Source of the DNA: Branchiostoma floridae
Taxonomy: Eukaryota; Chordata; Leptocardii; Amphioxiformes; Branchiostomatidae
NCBI RefSeq assembly: GCF_000003815.2
Contig: NC_049993.1
Location: 14,823,642 to 14,887,641, forward strand
Reading direction: 5' to 3'
DNA: 64,000 bases
The notes under the pieces were generated by a model. It saw nothing but the letters and a program-made list of their open reading frames with translations, ran no database searches and was not told where the DNA came from. A program made the position numbers and the translations under genes. Positions 27,641-41,567 of this stretch are shown here, one piece after another; positions within the stretch are counted from its first letter, which is position 1; each line of letters opens with the position of its first letter.

Positions 27641-30600
27641 TGAAATCCGAGGAAAAGGAAAACTACAATTTGGGTTCCGTGTTCTAGTTCGTGCCTCGAG
27701 CGCCTTGTTTCATAGATGGCCACCTACTAGCTCTGCTATAAAATGAGGTGAATAAAACAAATGTCCTTACAAGGAAAATGGTACCATAGCAGCTATATGA
27801 AGTTTTCACCCTTTCTGAATCGAATATATTCTTGCTGAGAAGTTTAACTTTTTTCACACCAAGCAATGTCAATATCATAGTTACTTTCAATTAATAGATA
27901 AATATCTACTAGACGGATGTGCCCTCTGTGCCAACTAGAGTTTTTCATATACGGAAATAATTATTAAGAAGAAATATCTTGAAGGCTATCATGTCATTTT
28001 TACTTCATAAGAATCCAGCGGGGAATCTTTTCATAAGAGTTAACTTTACCAAGTACCATACCCAGGTTTAAAAGTAGAAAGACAAAATCATAGCATTTTG
28101 ATTGATGGAAAAGAATATCGATGAAAATAAGAAAGAAAAAGGTTTCATGGATCGTGCTAAAGATATTCTCTTGGGGGTAATTTTACACTAATCATTTTGC
28201 AACTGTAAGAGATCTGTAACCATTACTTGCTCGTTACTTGACCATTTACGATTTGTACCTGCCTGTTAACGATCTCTAGTGTTGTAGAGTGCTGTAGAGG
28301 CCGTTGAACTTTAAGAAACCCAAATTCGTATATGGTGAATTGAACAGTCACAGGATGTCAATATCGTTGGCATTGTTGGTGATCTGGTTGCCTACAAAGA
28401 AGGTCTAGGTTTGACAACCCTGGCTAAAAAAATAATGTGACAGTAAAAGATTCAAAGAACTAGATAGAACTAGAATATCATAGAATAACTAACTAAATGT
28501 ATTATGGAATGTTTAATTAGCATATGTTAAATACCTACAGGAAGTGGTGATAAGATAAGACGTATACTCTGTATCATGTATATTGTGTATAAATGCTTAT
28601 GACAATATCACGATTTTGAATAATAATCTGATGGACTAATGGTTTCCTTTAACAGGTTTAGAACAGTTTAGTCATACCTTCCAGTATCAACATTCAGTTG
28701 TCAAACTTAGTTCTTTATAAGGTGTTTTCAACGTTTCCTTATGTGGAATGCCACGCAGAAATATTCCACGTTATCTGTCTAATAATGTTTGTTTCCCTTT
28801 GGACAGATGTTTAACTTTTTTTGTCAATTGAGTTTAGTAGTGCAAATACCAACAAGGACAAGCCAATATTATCATACCTCTTATATACAGAACACCTAAG
28901 ATTTTATTCTTTAAACGTTCTAATGAGTAATATTGCGAAACAAATATTGTCATCAAATAAATTCTCTGTTACACGCCATGGGAATAAAATAACGTTATTG
29001 ATATAACCATACATAGAAATTGCAAACGATTTTGTAATATAAGCATTTTTAAAGAAGTACTCATTTAGTGTCTTTAATACAGTATATGCGACTAGATAAA
29101 AATCATTCATTTGCTAAACAATGCTGATTAGAAGCTGAGTGCTTTAAAAGTGACGGATATAGCAGCCTCCAGCTTTTGTATGCCAAGACAAGATCTATGC
29201 TATTATTGTCGCTGAAATTAAAGTGCAAATTCCCATCAGATAACTTTCCAGAAGAATGCACATATAAATAAATAGATAAACTGATTACCGAAACTTCCGA
29301 CTAAAATTGCCACGGCGAGCTCTGTGACCCACTGCATTTGCACTCAACCAGATATATTATCCGACTCCGCGGCCTAAAATTCCATTTGCGCGGGTTATGA
29401 GCGAGAAATGGCATTCTTTATGGCGTAATATATTTTCTAGTGGAATACAAAAGCACAATCATTCCAATCTGGCACGTGATTATCGATCTGAGAGCCGTCG
29501 TTGCTCGGTAAGCTTCGTCATTGTCGGGAATATGGCAGCTTGGATTGCGCTCCTACGTTAACTCAACCGTAACTATAGCCGAGATAATAAAGCACATGAC
29601 TTATTTTCAGAAACAAAATGATTCATATGATAACTAATGGACAAGTATAAACCTCACTGGGATTTGAAATTGCTCGCAATACAAAGGAATTATTTCGGTT
29701 AGCTTGATATATAAGAATAAATGCAAGCATATTAACTTGAAAATTGATGTACTTCGTCACATTGGCGTTCTTTATGCTTGGTTGAGACAAATAATTTCAG
29801 CTGATGTGCACAGAATAATAATCTATACATTTCAGAGGATCAGACATCTAGGCTAACAATATATTGAGACCATGCATTGATCTCTAAAACTATACTAATT
29901 CACAGCACAGACATTTCGAGTCCATAAGCGTCTCCAAAATGAACCAGTTCAGACTCTTAAAAGACAAAAATAAAGCAAAATTACAATAATCATAAAACAA
30001 TAATCCAACCGCACACCAAAACTATTACATGTGTATCCAGGCGTATAAGACAAGTATATCACGTATCAAAAAACGACCAACACAAAATAACATGCTGAAT
30101 AGGTCATCCTGGGTCCCTACGTGTATTACAGTAAACCAATTTTGCTGCGAGTGCCATATTAAAGAGGGCTGTAGGTTCCTTTCACGACATTTGTTGGCCT
30201 CAAAAAGATCACAACCTCTTTGATATTGCTACAGAATCAATGCACTGTGAAAATAGATGGTCAAATATGCCGTTCTTGAAGTTAGAAAAGATTAGTTTTT
30301 GTAACATCAATGACCTGGCATGTCTACATTTTTGACACGTGGTTTAGCTGAACGAAAAAAGGTATGGGTAGAATTTATGATAAAATTTTACAATATCTAT
30401 AGTTTAACGATCAACCAAACATTTTGGTTTTGTGGCGTAGTCGTTTTACCTGACAGAGTCATCTTTGAAACGTCACTTGGAAAATCTTTTCCCATAGACG
30501 ATGTAAAATGAACACGAGATTTCAAAATGTTCAACAGAAATCTTTTTTTCCCAGCATTGAATAACGAGTCGTTTAGGATATCTAAATGTCCTCATCTTGA

Positions 30601-33600
30601 TACCTTCTAAATTGACCAGTGACCAACTAGATGTATCCATCAAATGTAACTAACTAGATCACATTCTTCCCCTTCTATGGCAGACGACAAAAAAGTTATC
30701 CATGCTTGTCAAAAACATCTTTGAAAAAGGCAGTTAAACTGTGAAGCATAGTCTGGTTATGCGGCAGCAGGCCAAGCGATGATTATTTTTTGATGCACAG
30801 TAGGGCATAGAAATATCTCTTGCCAAGGCCAGACAGTAACTCTACAGCCCAAGAAGGTACAGTAAAATTGAGCCCCTCAAACCCTACGATGAGAGGATGG
30901 TGGTCCGCTAGAGGCAGCCGTTTATTTACAGCTAATGCCAGACATCGCATCTTGTGCACGTCTTTTCCTTACGGGCTTCTGTGAGCGCTTGAAGTTTTTA
31001 TCAAGCATTGATTGTTAAGATTTGCCTTTGTAACCAGAAGCAAAAGACTAGGTTTATTTGTATCCAATGTTAAGATTGCTACCTCTAGGGCACTCCTCAA
31101 TTCACCAACTTAAGAGAGAGCATTGAGAAAGAAACTTTTATTACTGTGGTGAAAGACAAAAATGATGTACACTAAATGAAAAGATAAATACCAATGATGT
31201 TTATGTGTTAGTAAAATAATTGTAAGAAATCAGAGCAGTTACTAGGGAGTACCAAACAACCAACGGTTCATGATTCATTAATTGCATTACTGGAACGTAT
31301 TTTCAAATTTCTTGTCAAACATATGGTAGGGCATTTACAGTTGACATAACTCAACATGCTTAAATTCGTGACATAAACGCCGTCATAATTCTCAAGCAAC
31401 CGCAATTAAGAACTTACTGATAAAATTCTGCTATGGTGCAATACCCTCCTAAAGATTCTCAGCTTAACACTTAATCAAAATCTAAGTGGGGCGTATCGTA
31501 TGTTCACCTCCTGTGAATAGCAATAACTGACAATCAGCGATTATAAGAATTCCTTCTCATTGCAAATTATTACCATAACAATTTAACGATAAGATCTGCA
31601 GAGGATTCGCTACGAAAACACCCTGATTAGTAAGTAAATGACTGTAGTTTATTGGAGAAATCTTAAGTGACAGTTTCCGGAACGGCTATGTAATGCCTTG
31701 TAAATAACCATAAAACGTAGCTCTGCGTGGAATATTCAATCAGAAAATGACGTGATAAATGTTCCAAATTATAAAGCGTTATCTTAAGGTAACGATGCAG
31801 GGAATTGATAGCCTGAATAAACGATCCAACTGAGAATTAGTGGGGAATACATCAATGTGGCTTAAGATAAACCCCAAACAAACACCAATGGTAAATTTGG
31901 AATGAGTTTTTCAAAATTTACGTTGGAAAATTATGCAATGTTTGTGTAATTTGATAAGATGTAATTTTGGGTAATCATGTAAAGTATGACAAATAAATCA
32001 ATAATCGTGAATAAATCATAACACAAGGATAAAATAGGACTGATTGCTTTTCTTACATAATCAGCTGCGTTGGTTTAAGGTTATTTTGATATTATGATTT
32101 TATAGCATTATATACCATCACAAATGCTGTCATTGCAGTTGATCTATTTATTCAAACCTTACATTAACAGATTTGAATTAGAAAAATTAAAAAAAAATGC
32201 CAGCAATAGGTCTACAGAATTAAATTTTTTTCTACAGTTCAGCTTTATTCAATACATGTACCAACCAACTGATACAATAGTAAAAAAGTAAAAAGTAAAC
32301 TTGCCCATTAATTGTATTCATAACATAATAATTTCACCGTTTTATGTTGTTACGAAATCTTCCAAAAACTGTAGAAATGCATATATACTTACAGACAGCT
32401 ATTTTCAACCATGAAATATAGTGGTCATTCAAACAGCATATCTTTGACGAGAAAAATAGCAACAATTAACTATATTGGTATTAAGAGAATGTAAGCGTCG
32501 TTATATGTATTGATTATCATTTGAATATCCCACACTATATAACTGTCGAAGATTATATAGATTTATATGCCATTTCACTGTAAATGCCAATAATGATGCA
32601 ATAAAACGTAAAGTGTTCACCCCCGTGCGCAAGTGTTTATAGATAATCGATGAGATCCCCTATATGCCTTACAATATAAGCACAGGTTAACACGGTATTA
32701 ATGGTATGTCCTTCCGCTTATGGGTGGCTCATAACAGTTGTTAATCCGCCTCTTGTGAATCCTGTGTTCAAAAGAGATCTAGCCCTAAAAGTGCTACGCA
32801 GTGGTAGCTTAAACGCAGGTTGGTTAAAACAGCATTGGAGTTTATCTGAGTTGGTAAAGTACTGCGAAAATTAGACTTTTTCCCTAAAATCACGTCTTCA
32901 GCGCTCGGGTCGAATAGATCAAACAAACAAAGGAATTCAGTCATGAATATTGTTCAGCAAATATCTATTTGACCTTGAGAGAAATGTTTATTTTCCACAT
33001 TACGTAGGTTAAAATGTTTTCTATGTGTTCAAATTTGGGAGGCTAATTGAACCCAAAAGCTTATCAAAGCATTGGACGTCGCTTTTCTTTTCAACTTTAG
33101 TTGAGAAAAACAGTGTTTTCACATTTACTTCTGTTGGTACACATTGTTGTTATTTAAAGAAATTACCATATTGAAGTATACATAATAGAAGTATGTATAG
33201 AATACAATATATAGCAACGCCTAGTAAACAAAGCATTATTGCTAAAATCGGTGGTTCTATCGTAAACACTAAACTCGCCTAATAAATGCACCAAAGATGA
33301 TCGTGTACTAGAAGTGTGAATATTGTAGAGCTATGCTATACATGTGATGAAGATACAGCGTGCACATTCCAGTGTGTAGTAGCCCTTTCTGTTAAACTGT
33401 GAGGTAGAGTGTTCGAAGTCCAGCTGTTGTTGCCCGGGTGGCATAGGTTATATCATAAAAACAATGTGCTTGGAAGGGGGCATTAAGCCTCGGCCCACTG
33501 TTCATTGTATTTGTCAAAAAGACCTATTACTTGAAAATGGTACCATTGTCAAAACCAGAGAAAGATTTCATAATTGACTTTCGCTGAAGATTAAGATCAC

Positions 33601-34610
33601 TTCCTAAATGAAAAATTATTTTATACCAGCTAATCCAGTATTGCTTACTTACAATTCTAGAGAGAAATATGTTTAAATCAAAACATTCTACCCCTCAATT
33701 CGTCACGCCCTATATTTGTGTACATTACTTCATTGTAGGCAAGTTTATAACTTTTCGTTTCCCTAATCCATAAAACCATGTAACCGCCAGGTGTTGAAAA
33801 TTGGGGATTTACTTGGTGTTCAGTAACAACGGCATAATTAATGGAGAACTGCATGGTTTGAAGTGATAAAAGATGTGACAATGTTTAGTTTTCCGTGACA
33901 AATTAAATGACAGTCTGCAAAGAGCCCACACATTACTCACGAGAACGTGGATATATTTGTGCGTGGGTGTTATCGCAGCAATGCTCCGCAGGCGTAATGA
34001 TTTTCCAAATCTTTATTCCCGGAACTATTAGTGCAAGCTCTGAAGACAAGCAAACAAGTTTATCATGCCAATCCCAATGTTACGAAATAAACAACCTTAC
34101 TAACTCAATCTAATTAGTTACTAATAAGGGATTTGTTTGCTTAATGTTCGGTGTCTTATGGAGTACAAATGGTGTATACGGGACGTAAAGTATGTTGTTG
34201 GCAAATATCGGTTTGAGTTTTTGATTGTAGTTTCTGATGGGGTACACAAGGGCAGTCGACTGTTATTGTATTTTACATTCCAACAGCAATAACGAAGAGG
34301 AAGTTAGTGCCGTTTTCTTGGAATCAGTTGGTCATACTACAGAAACTTTTTGGAATATTGAAAGTTGTAGTTAGAGTCCATAAATCATCTAATCTCTTTC
34401 AGAGATACGCTCCTCACAATGCTTTTAAAGAATGCCTAGGGAACAAATTATCTCGAAACATTTTTTGTTGCTAACGTCCATGACGTCAGTTATGGGATCT
34501 AATATCCCTTGCCTGAGTCCGTACTTCAATGACACGTTCATTTGTCACAAAGTACTTAGCTACATATCACCCAGGCCACACCGGCGGGCTTGTCTCTGCA
34601 CGAGTCATTT
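27641..34610. other. Non-coding AT-rich region
   Basis: About 7 kb of AT-rich sequence without a supported gene. A possible tRNA-derived remnant lies at 33370-33520 (box-B-like 'gagtgttcgaagtcc'). No tandem arrays noted. Confidence 0.5.
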
Positions 34611-34620
34611 GCGTCATGTT

Positions 34621-34751
34621 CACGTGGGTGGCCACGTGATGGTAACGAAGTCGTCACGTGGACATTACGTAATGCAATTGTCTGCGCCTCCTATTATATA
34701 GTGCCATGTTCACGTGGGTGCGCACGTGATGATCACGTGGCTGAGCACGTG
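34621..34751. promoter_or_regulatory. Cluster of seven CACGTG palindromic E-boxes
   Basis: CACGTG occurs at 34621, 34633, 34655, 34711, 34723, 34734 and 34746 (first base of each). The block 'catgttcacgtgggtg' followed by a second 'cacgtgat' occurs twice, 90 bp apart, so part of the cluster arose by duplication. CACGTG is the core for bHLH and bHLH-Zip factors (MYC/MAX, USF, CLOCK/BMAL, TFE/MITF). No gene is recognised nearby, so a regulatory role is inference; it could instead be a repeat whose sequence happens to carry the motif. Confidence 0.45.
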
Positions 34752-37090
34752 ATACGCTATGAGAATTGATGCAATGAGTATTCCTGCAATACCGCAACGG
34801 TAACAATCCCGCATGTCTTTATTTTACTACAGGAAAAGATTGCTGAATACCATCATATAAGTGCTGTCTGAATTTTTTAGTAGGCTGTGACGAAAGGTGA
34901 CTACCGCCACTTTAAATACCCTGAGGTTAGTCGTTGAAACTTGCTCTCTGAACCTTGTAAAATAGACTTGGTTATGTTTGAAATAACTGTTATTACTCAA
35001 TAAATGTTATTTTATTGTGTCGTTGTATCGCGCTCATTTTCTAGAATTGCCTAGCTTTATTCCCATATATATAAAGAACATTGTAGCATTAAATGCCAGC
35101 ATTCAAATTGTTTTCTGTCCATGGCTTTATGTTTACATTTTTTTATTGTTCTTTGCATTAGATCTTGCATACAAGACTAATTTGACAATGTCTATATCGA
35201 TGTAAAATTTGCATATCATAAGATGTTTTAGTATTTGTTTTGTTTTATTCTTTGTATGATAAACCTTCCCTTGTAATTCCATTGTATGTTAACATAAGTA
35301 CGCACATTATTCTAAATTGCGCAACTCAGCGTTCTATGTGGCGTAGAAGACGCTGCAAAGTGTTCTAGTGTTTGTGGATCGAGCCAATTATATATTGTTT
35401 CATGGCTTCTATAAGCATGTAACTTCTAATACTAAAAATGCTAGTATTATTACCTTGAAAATAGCTTATAATGTTCCATTATTCCTGTAATTATAAGATC
35501 CACGCACTGTATCTAGTAACGGGTACATTGTATTTGCCCCGTGCTGAAAGGCATACCATTCTCTTCCAGACAAATCAATATTGACTACTAGGAAAAATAT
35601 TGACGTGCAGCGCAAGCACACAAAATTCAGGTTCTTCTTATCCCAACGACGTTAGAAGTGTTTTTATTGCACATTCTTTACCTTTGATGCATTTGGAACG
35701 AGTAAAGATGGCACGGGACGGAAATTGAGTCCGTCTAAAAGGTTCTTTGACCGCCCATATGGCCTTTTACAAAAGGGGTGCCCTGTCTAAAGAAGATCGA
35801 ATCTTCAATACGTTTATATGATTGAGTTGTCGTCGAAATTTGCGCACTCAAAGTCGACATAAACGAGCTATAGAAGCCCCAGGGCTCAAGAGAGGCGTAT
35901 CAAAGGTGTGATTTAGCTGAGTCTGTAATTTGAAGAGTAGTGAAATCCAATTCCATTGCAGATCAAATAACACCATAAAGCTGTGCTTGTATTTCAGGGG
36001 CGCCTTTGCACGAGACACCAAAGGGTTCGACTATTGGGATAATTCAGGTAGGTGTTTGAATTGCGCAATAAAGCGGAGTAGGGATATCAAGGAGAGCATT
36101 CTTTTTTTACATGTAACAATAGACCACCGAATTACTTTTCTTTGTTCGTTACAACAATTTCTATGTATGCCAATGCATGAATTTTTCTTTTCATAGACTG
36201 AGCGAATGAAAAATCCTTTGGAGCTATGTAAGTGACATACAGGTGTATTGAAGTCGCACATCACCAATATTAAAATGTCATTAAATTGTTTTGTTTTTCA
36301 AAAGATAGCAATGGATTGAATTCTGGAATTTTTGACAGTTTAGTATCTGTTGATTATCCAAAACAAAGCTCAAAATCTAAAAAAAAAGAAAAAAAAATGT
36401 TTCAAGGTGATATATACAATTTTATACTATCTTATAGAATTTTGTCCTTCGCAAAGTAATTCTATAGATTGCTAATAGACATTACTGTTTAACAGATAAA
36501 TGAATTTTGAAACGTTTTCCACTTTTCTTCGACATTAAGTATTTTCCAAATGCCTGCGAAAAAAGAATGTTGCTTTTACCTAGTGTCACATACAGACATG
36601 AAAAGTTACACACTGAGTGTCATACATTCACGAACAACATCAAAGATATCTCACTGCACCAGATTCCATAGCAATATGAATTCCTATTCTAACAGCCATT
36701 GCTAGCTCGCCTAATGGCCTTTCTGCATGCCATAATCTTTTTCAAAGCCTACATGATCCGCCCGTGTCCTAAACACAGAGCCCTCTACAATTTTAAACTC
36801 CCGAGAGATAATTACACAGATAGGAAACACGTAGCAACAGTTGAGTGCGACTGCTCTAGATGGTAGTTCAGATTCTCCATTTCAGAAAATCCATATCATA
36901 AAAGTTATAAATATTGGAGGGTTGCAAATGAGGGGATTGGTCCCCTACTGACCTTAGATCTGTGACTCTTTTACTAGTTGATAAATTATCCGAGCATACA
37001 AGACTACAGTAGAATAAAAATTGTGCAAAGGCTTTAAGCACGTCGTTATCATCGAACAGTGTCGTATTTTCAATGATTGCTGATTAGAAT
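34752..37090. other. Non-coding AT-rich region
   Basis: No supported gene. A 50-base segment at 35998-36047 is bounded by a good acceptor (tttcag) and donor (cag|gtaggt), but I could not tie it to any transcript. Confidence 0.45.
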
Positions 37091-37393
37091 AATCACTTTC
37101 GAGTTCTGCAGTCAATACTTTTGATATCTTTAGAGCAAAGAATATATAAAACTCTAACCATCGGTTGATCACTTTCGAGCTGTACAGTCACTTCTTTTGA
37201 TATTACAGTGCGGAAAATATGATACTCTTACCAACGGTAGGTCACATTCGAGCTGTATAGTCACTTCTTTCGATATTCTTAGAGCAAGAACTAATAAGAT
37301 ACTCTTACCATCGGTTGATCACTTTCAAACTGTATAGTCACTTCTTTTGATATTCTTAGAGCAAAAACTAATATGATACTCTCACAATCGGTG
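37091..37393. repeat. Tandem repeat, four units of about 75-79 bp
   Basis: Units start near 37091, 37168, 37241 and 37318. Each carries 'tcactttcgagctgta.agtc', 'cttcttttgatatt', 'tagagcaa' and 'gatactctta', with 'accatcggttgatc' at the junctions. The first unit is the most diverged. Confidence 0.85.
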
Positions 37394-39744
37394 GACAAAA
37401 CAGTGAGGTCGGATTTATTAAAAACGACCTTCAAAAGAATGATCCACATGTATACGTCTAAGATCCATCAATCTTTTGATATTTCTCTCTTGTGGTTTGA
37501 TTTTGGATGGAACTACTATCCCAGGCAACGATTTAATGCTAGGACTCGAGCTATTGTATTACCACTGACCGCAATGCTGGTTATTTCTTTTATTAGTTCC
37601 TATCATTCTGCATGTGGCTTCTGTGACCGTTTGAAATGTCATTGGCTTCAACTCATTTAAATCATTGGAATGCATCTTTTACTCTTTTGATTCCAAAACT
37701 TTGGTTAATGTACTAGCCATGGCGCAGATGGTTTTCCATCGATGTCCCTAAAACCTATTTATCTAGAAAATGCCAAATCATAACCTAAATCTCATTAATC
37801 AAAGCGTGCATTATTAGTCAACTTGAAGGTTACGTTTTTGCCACCATCAGTCAAGCAGTCACAAGGCACAATTTCCTTTCATCTTGTTGGTTTCCATTGG
37901 GTGATAAATCGCGTACACCCATTCATAGTGAAAATATCATGAATAGAAAGTAGGGATGAAGTCATATCACTGGAGGTATTGAAAGGAACCATGTACTTTG
38001 GTATCAGGCTTGGTATTTATCAAAGCAGCTTTCATTTCGTTGGTTATCGGTATTTTCCATACACTCATATGCACCGTTGCCGGGGGTCTCTATTGGATTA
38101 TACGGAGTAAAATATTGTATTGCTCACCACGTATAAGGCATAGCAAAAGATAAGATACGACAACATATGACCTACTGCCGCAATGTGAATGTATGGGTGA
38201 ATTTTAATGAGTGTAGCTTTTCTTTAAGCTCTATGCTCTTTAGATAAACGAAGTGTAGCAATAATGATATATATTTTAGCAATGAAACATCTTGATTAAA
38301 GGTTGAGTTGTAAGTTAAATGTGTGTGTGTGTGTGTTTGTGTTATGTGTGCATGTGTGTGTGCGTGCGCGCGCGTGTGTGTGAAAGAGTTGCTAGTTTAT
38401 TTATGATTTATATCTAGAAACTAATTTATAATCTTTTAATGCAGAAATAAAACGTGTAAATGAAATAATGACTGAAATAAGAGGAAATGACATGTTAAAG
38501 TAGTAGTCTTGGCCTTAACCCAAATTCTGGTCCACATGGGGGATACATAATGGAGCACGCTGATTGTATCTTATAATGGCATGCGTCAAAGAAGGGATGT
38601 TATCAATCTTTTGACTTTTAACAACATATTATTAATGGAGTTTGTTCAACTTTTAGTGAAAAACTTTATCAAGTTATTTTGGTGTATTATGTAAGGTGCA
38701 GAATCAAACTAGATTTCATCAACATTTTATAGTATAAATTAAAGGGTCCAGGCCGCGAAAATTAGGCGAAGAAATGATAATGCTCAGAGTTGAAAAAAAA
38801 ACGTAGTCTCCTCGGACTAAAAAACTACAATTAATAATATAACATACTCGGACTACATCTAAGATAATTCATATTTCTAAAATGGATCTAAATCATATAA
38901 GATGCTAAAATCTTAGTCATCTGAGATGTTAAAGATGTACTTTCCAATGTATATCCCATCTACTTTCTTATTCGTAAATTGTTGCGCTATTTCGATAACT
39001 CCAGACTAGCTATAAATTCTACTCACTGTCCATTATCACTTGTATTGACAATATAGTAGACATGATGTTTTGAAAACCCATATCTCTTACTCAGTCGTAG
39101 ATCTTCGTAGGAAATCTTTACTTTAAAAATGTATTATCGCTAAAAAGTCTAGATGTGCTGTTGTCAAGAGGGATTCTGAGGACATGCTCGTCCCTTGGCA
39201 AGTTATAAGCTAGATGTTAAGATCAACAACATTTACTGAGATGAAAAAGATTACAAATCAGTCATGCACCTTCGAAAGCTACGTGATAACTCTATACGGT
39301 AACAACTCACAGAAGATGTAAATCATCTTTTGGCACTGGTGATTTTTTCCAGAGATTATGTTCAAACTTTCGTACAAAGAAAGCAAGTTAAACATTAAAA
39401 GCTTTTTCTGCCAACCCCAGACGACCCATTTGAGGAATGTATCTATAAAAACATTAGTCTACAACATTGAGCTTTGATCTCTGAAGCTTACTTTCCTTAT
39501 ATCTAAACGTTGAATCTACATGTTTCAACCACTCTTCAATGTCTGCCCTTGCGGCTAAGCTTTTAGGTTCTTTTGATGTAGTCTTTCCTGGGGTCTTTTC
39601 AAATGTGACTGATAGATCAGTCTACTCATCTTGACATGCATTCTTTACAACGGTCGCTTGAAGGAGGGAAACTGTCAAAAGGACTGAGGTATCTGTCTGA
39701 CAAATTCTTTGCCTTTCCGGAATTCCCTCCCTTCTTGTGCTTCT
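37394..39744. other. Non-coding AT-rich region with GT microsatellite
   Basis: No gene recognised. Contains the (GT)n array at 38321-38382. Confidence 0.5.
38321..38382. repeat. (GT)n microsatellite
   Basis: Interrupted gt dinucleotide array with a short gc core (gcgcgcgc). Confidence 0.9.
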
Positions 39745-40121
39745 GCTATCTTAGAGCAACTCTTAAGTACACACGGTATATCTCTTTGCTTCTTTGAAGA
39801 ATATTTTTGGACTCAGACTTTAATCGGACAAACTATTTTATTCTTGTCAGAGTTTAAATGAAAAGATCAAGGTGAAGGTAGTTCCCTTAAGGTGGTATCT
39901 CACTGCACTTGGGGCACCGGTATGATATCTTAGAGCAAAAGTATGCTATCTTAGAGCAACTCTTAAGTACACGTAGCAAATCTCCCAGCTTCTTTGAAGA
40001 ATATTTTTTGGACTAAGACTTCAACTGGACAAACTATTATTTTCTTGTCAGAGTTAAGATGAAAAGATTAAGGTGAAGGTAGTTCTTTAAGTTGGTATCA
40101 CACCGCACTTGGGGCACCGGT
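39745..40121. repeat. Tandem duplication, period 200
   Basis: Copy 1 (39745-39920) and copy 2 (39945-40121) both begin 'gctatcttagagcaactctt' and end 'cacttggggcaccgg'. The duplicated block includes the left end of the MITE at 40086, so one terminal repeat has been duplicated along with its flank. Confidence 0.85.
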
Positions 40122-40340
40122 GCGGCACGGCAGGGTTCGCTCACTGCGGCACTTTTGTGTTAATTTCGCGGAGATCTTTATGCTCTAGATATTGTGTAGT
40201 GCATTTTAGTATGACTTAGAAGGCAACAAAATACATAATGCGAGAAAGTTTGCTCTTTGTCTCTGAAATTCGTTGAATAATCGTTCGTGCCCCGCGTTGC
40301 CACAGCTGTGCCCCAAGTGCAGTGAGATACTACCTTTAGT
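40086..40340. mobile_element. MITE with 'gcacttggggca' inverted ends
   Basis: The left end 'ggtatcacaccgcacttgggg' region and the right end 'ccccaagtgcagtgagatac' are inverted copies about 250 bp apart. The interior has no coding capacity. An extra, better-preserved left end lies at 39885-39920 because of the local tandem duplication. Confidence 0.65.
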
Positions 40341-40520
40341 CATTTTTGGCCATGGAGGTTGTTAGTTTTAGTTCACTATATGTAGAACACTAAATTGGAA
40401 AGCGGAACCCATCCCTCTGCTTCCATCATTTCTTTTAACTTCCCCAACCGAAGTTATGCCGGCACACATTAGTAAGAGGGTGAAGTAAAATAAACTAGAG
40501 TTCGGCGACCTCATACCTCA

Positions 40521-41567
40521 TACCTCCATGAAAATTTAGAGCTTTTGTAAATTTCATGCAAATGACTAAGACATTAACATAATTTATGCAGTGTTGTTCA
40601 TCATTGACAAACGTACACATGTCACAATTATAAAATTCCCATTATTAATCATAAAGCGGTTTTGCAATTTTTACATAAATTATGCAAATAAGTTCCTCAT
40701 TACCATATTTAGTATCTGCTTATATTCCACCTATCATAATTAACATGTGTTACATTTATTGAAGTCCAGTTATTGAAAACAATGGAATTATACAATTTCC
40801 TCATTAATTATGTAAATTAAGTCCTCCTTTCCATAACATGTATATCATTATGAACATCTTTGCCTAAGGTACCCGCATGCCTAATATGATGACAATCCGT
40901 TAATCCTTTCTGCAGTTATCCTCTTTGGAATGTCTTGACAAAAATGCCCCTGCAGTTCCTAAATTGAACGTTAGGGGGCTGAAACTTGCTCCACTTTGTC
41001 ATGACACTGTAAGCTATCTACCACCCAAATTTCAAGACCATATAACGTCCAAGACAAGAGATACATAGAAAAAACTGCTATGATTGAATGTTGTCATTAA
41101 TTATGCAAATTTGCTCCTATTTTGCATAATTAGTATTTCATCTTGTACAACATTGCCCAAGGTACCTACATACCAAAAATCATGAAAATCCGTTGTTCCC
41201 TTCTTGAGTTATCCTCGTCAGAAGTTTTTGACAAAAATGCCCCTGCTATCCCAAAACTAGCCGCTAGGGGGCCCAAACTTATGTCACTTCTTCCTGAGCA
41301 CAAGAGCTATCTAATACTCAAAAATCGTGACCATAGCATGTTCAGAACACCAAGATAGCAAAACCGGAAGTTGCGCTGCAGTACCAAGGGAAGCCGCTAG
41401 GGGGCCCAAAATCTAATCATTTTTAGCTTTCATCACACCCTACCAACACACCAAGTATCAAACCAATCCACCCAGCCGTTCTTGAGTTATCTTGTTTACA
41501 CACAGACACACAGACACACAGACAAACGCGGGGTAAAATATAACCTCCATGAAATTTCATGGAGGTA
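40521..41567. mobile_element. Dispersed repeat element with short inverted ends, 1,047 bp
   Basis: The left end TACCTCCATGAAAATT and the right end (TACCTCCATGAAATT on the other strand) are inverted copies. Inside, a block of roughly 300 bp is repeated (about 40790-40990, 41090-41290, and a partial third). It contains 'aattatgcaaat', 'cttgagttatcctc', 'gacaaaaatgcccctg' and 'gccgctagggggccc'. A (cacaga)n tract sits at 41498-41523. No transposase frame. Motifs such as 'ccgttcttgagttatc' recur in repeats of many marine invertebrates (from memory). Confidence 0.65.
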
